Of a DNA stretch of 64,000 bases, positions 62,957 through 64,000 are shown in pieces. A program made the translations under genes and the position numbers. Positions within the stretch are counted from its first letter, which is position 1; each line of letters opens with the position of its first letter. Source of the DNA: Paenibacillus solanacearum (GTDB taxonomy: Bacteria > Bacillota > Bacilli > Paenibacillales > NBRC-103111); the NCBI RefSeq assembly GCF_910593845.1, contig NZ_CAJVAS010000002.1, positions 119,398 through 183,397 on the forward strand, written 5' to 3'. The notes under the pieces are model-generated. The model did no database searches. It was not told the DNA's origin and saw only the letters and a program-made list of their open reading frames with translations.

Positions 62957-64000
62957 TCGTCCGTCCCTTCTTTCCTGGTTAACCGCTCCGCTACAATGGT
63001 CAACAGCCGCTGGGCCACCTGCGCCTTGCTCATCAGTGGCGGCGCCTCCACGAGTCCGTCCTTGTCATAGATCCGCACCGCATTCGTATCGGTCCCGAAT
63101 CCGGCTCCCTCCGCGGTCACATCGTTGGCGACAAGCAGATCGCAATTTTTGCGCTTCAGCTTGTCCATCGCGAACGCTTCAAGATTTTGCGTTTCGGCGG
63201 CAAAGCCTACGACGAACTGCCCGCTCGTCTTCCGCTCGCCGACCGCTTGCAGGATATCCGGATTTTTGACCAGCTGCAGCGTAAGCGCTTCGTCTTTTTT
63301 CTTTATTTTTTGCTCCGAACGCTCCGTTGGACGGTAGTCGGCGGGCGCTGCGGCTTTGATCACGATATCCGTCTCCGGCAGCCGCGCCAATACCGCATCC
63401 ATCATATCCATCGTCGACTCGACCCGCACGATGTTCATCCCTGCCGGCACCGCTGTCGACACCTTGGCTACGACCAGCGTCACTTCCGCGCCCATCCGCC
63501 TTGCTTCCTCGGCGACCGCAAAGCCCATTTTACCCGAAGAATCGTTCGTCAAATAGCGGACCGGGTCGATGCGCTCCACCGTGCCGCCTGCCGTGACAAG
63601 CACCTTTTTCCCTTCAAGCCGCTTTTCATCGGCAAAATGGCTCCGAATTGCTTCGACGATTTCTTCTGGCTCAGCCAGCCGTCCCTTGCCTACATACCCG
63701 CATGCGAGCTGACCGGTCCCCGGTTCGATGAACATGACGCCGCGATCGGCAAGCGTCCGCAGGTTGGCCTGAACCGCCGGATGCGCATACATGTGCACGT
63801 TCATCGCCGGCGCGACGAGCACCGGCGCCTCCGTTGCCAGCAGCGTCGTGCTGAGCATGTCATCGGCGAGCCCGAGCGCCATCTTCCCAATCATATTGGC
63901 CGTGGCCGGAGCGACGACGATCAGATCCGCGCTGTCGGCAAGATTGATGTGCTGTACGACGGAGGCATCCTTCTCGTCGAACGTATCGACGGCTACCTCC
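62941..64000 (-). CDS. coaBC: Phosphopantothenoylcysteine decarboxylase/synthase, 5' end outside window
   Basis: Partial: 352 codons visible, open to the window edge. The remaining CoaC part shows PATANMIGKMALGLADD, APAMN and GQLACGYVGKGRL (catalytic cysteine). CoaB follows: TAGGTVERIDPVRYLTN, AAAPADYRP and the KNPDIL loop. Makes phosphopantetheine precursors for CoA; coaD is elsewhere in this window. Confidence 0.95.
   Translation of the reverse strand, partial: EVAVDTFDEKDASVVQHINLADSADLIVVAPATANMIGKMALGLADDMLSTTLLATEAPVLVAPAMNVHMYAHPAVQANLRTLADRGVMFIEPGTGQLACGYVGKGRLAEPEEIVEAIRSHFADEKRLEGKKVLVTAGGTVERIDPVRYLTNDSSGKMGFAVAEEARRMGAEVTLVVAKVSTAVPAGMNIVRVESTMDMMDAVLARLPETDIVIKAAAPADYRPTERSEQKIKKKDEALTLQLVKNPDILQAVGERKTSGQFVVGFAAETQNLEAFAMDKLKRKNCDLLVANDVTAEGAGFGTDTNAVRIYDKDGLVEAPPLMSKAQVAQRLLTIVAERLTRKEGTDECMQK

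Overview
The window is a chromosomal segment of a moderately high-GC, endospore-forming Gram-positive bacterium, most likely Paenibacillaceae (Paenibacillus/Cohnella-like). Reasons: the gene order follows the Bacillus subtilis ylo/ylq/ylb core clusters. It carries sporulation genes (spoVM, a spoVIF-like gene, an alpha/beta-type SASP, ylbJ), a FapR-type lipid regulator and the PrkC/PrpC signalling pair. No rRNA, tRNA, CRISPR array, insertion sequence or prophage was seen.

Layout, left to right. 1-6754 (minus): a partial FliK-like gene, rnhB, a Rid-family gene, rbgA, lepB, rplS behind its own promoter and structured leader, trmD-rimM, khpA, rpsP. 6793-14473 (minus): ffh-ylxM, ftsY, smc, rnc; smc is preceded by an unusual 47-bp tandem repeat. 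14566-20617 (minus): the fatty-acid/phospholipid block fapR-plsX-fabH-fabD-fabG, then acpP (own strong promoter) and fabF. A FapR-type operator lies in front of fapR, which has no canonical start codon. 20804-26651: rpmF-ylbN diverge from tmcAL through promoters whose -35 boxes coincide; then ylbL, ylbJ, coaD, rsmD.

26652-45032 is the accessory region. It holds two truncated genes (a DUF3862-like lipoprotein and a degenerate ATP-dependent DNA ligase), an ssp gene and an unsecreted glucosaminidase. Next is a self-contained four-gene operon: unknown protein, Ser/Gly-rich lipoprotein, ATP-grasp peptide ligase, DUF350 membrane protein. Then come a luciferase-like flavoprotein, a cysteine-free Crp/Fnr regulator converging on hmp (with a perfect TGTGA-N6-TCACA site at -41.5 of hmp), and an RND efflux operon with a large secreted protein. 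The efflux operon has phased response-regulator boxes in front of it and lies next to its likely two-component system. A spoVIF-like gene closes the region.

45276-64000 returns to core housekeeping: recG, degV (fatty-acid binding), fakA, yloU, rpmB (plus strand), spoVM, rpe-rsgA-prkC-prpC-rlmN, rsmB, fmt-def, priA and the partial coaBC. Most are tightly packed minus-strand genes, often overlapping by ATGA.

The best candidate for a poorly described system is the 29875-32523 operon, predicted to modify or use a surface lipoprotein through an ATP-grasp amide ligase. Second is the predicted one-component nitrosative/oxygen switch of the Crp/Fnr protein and hmp.
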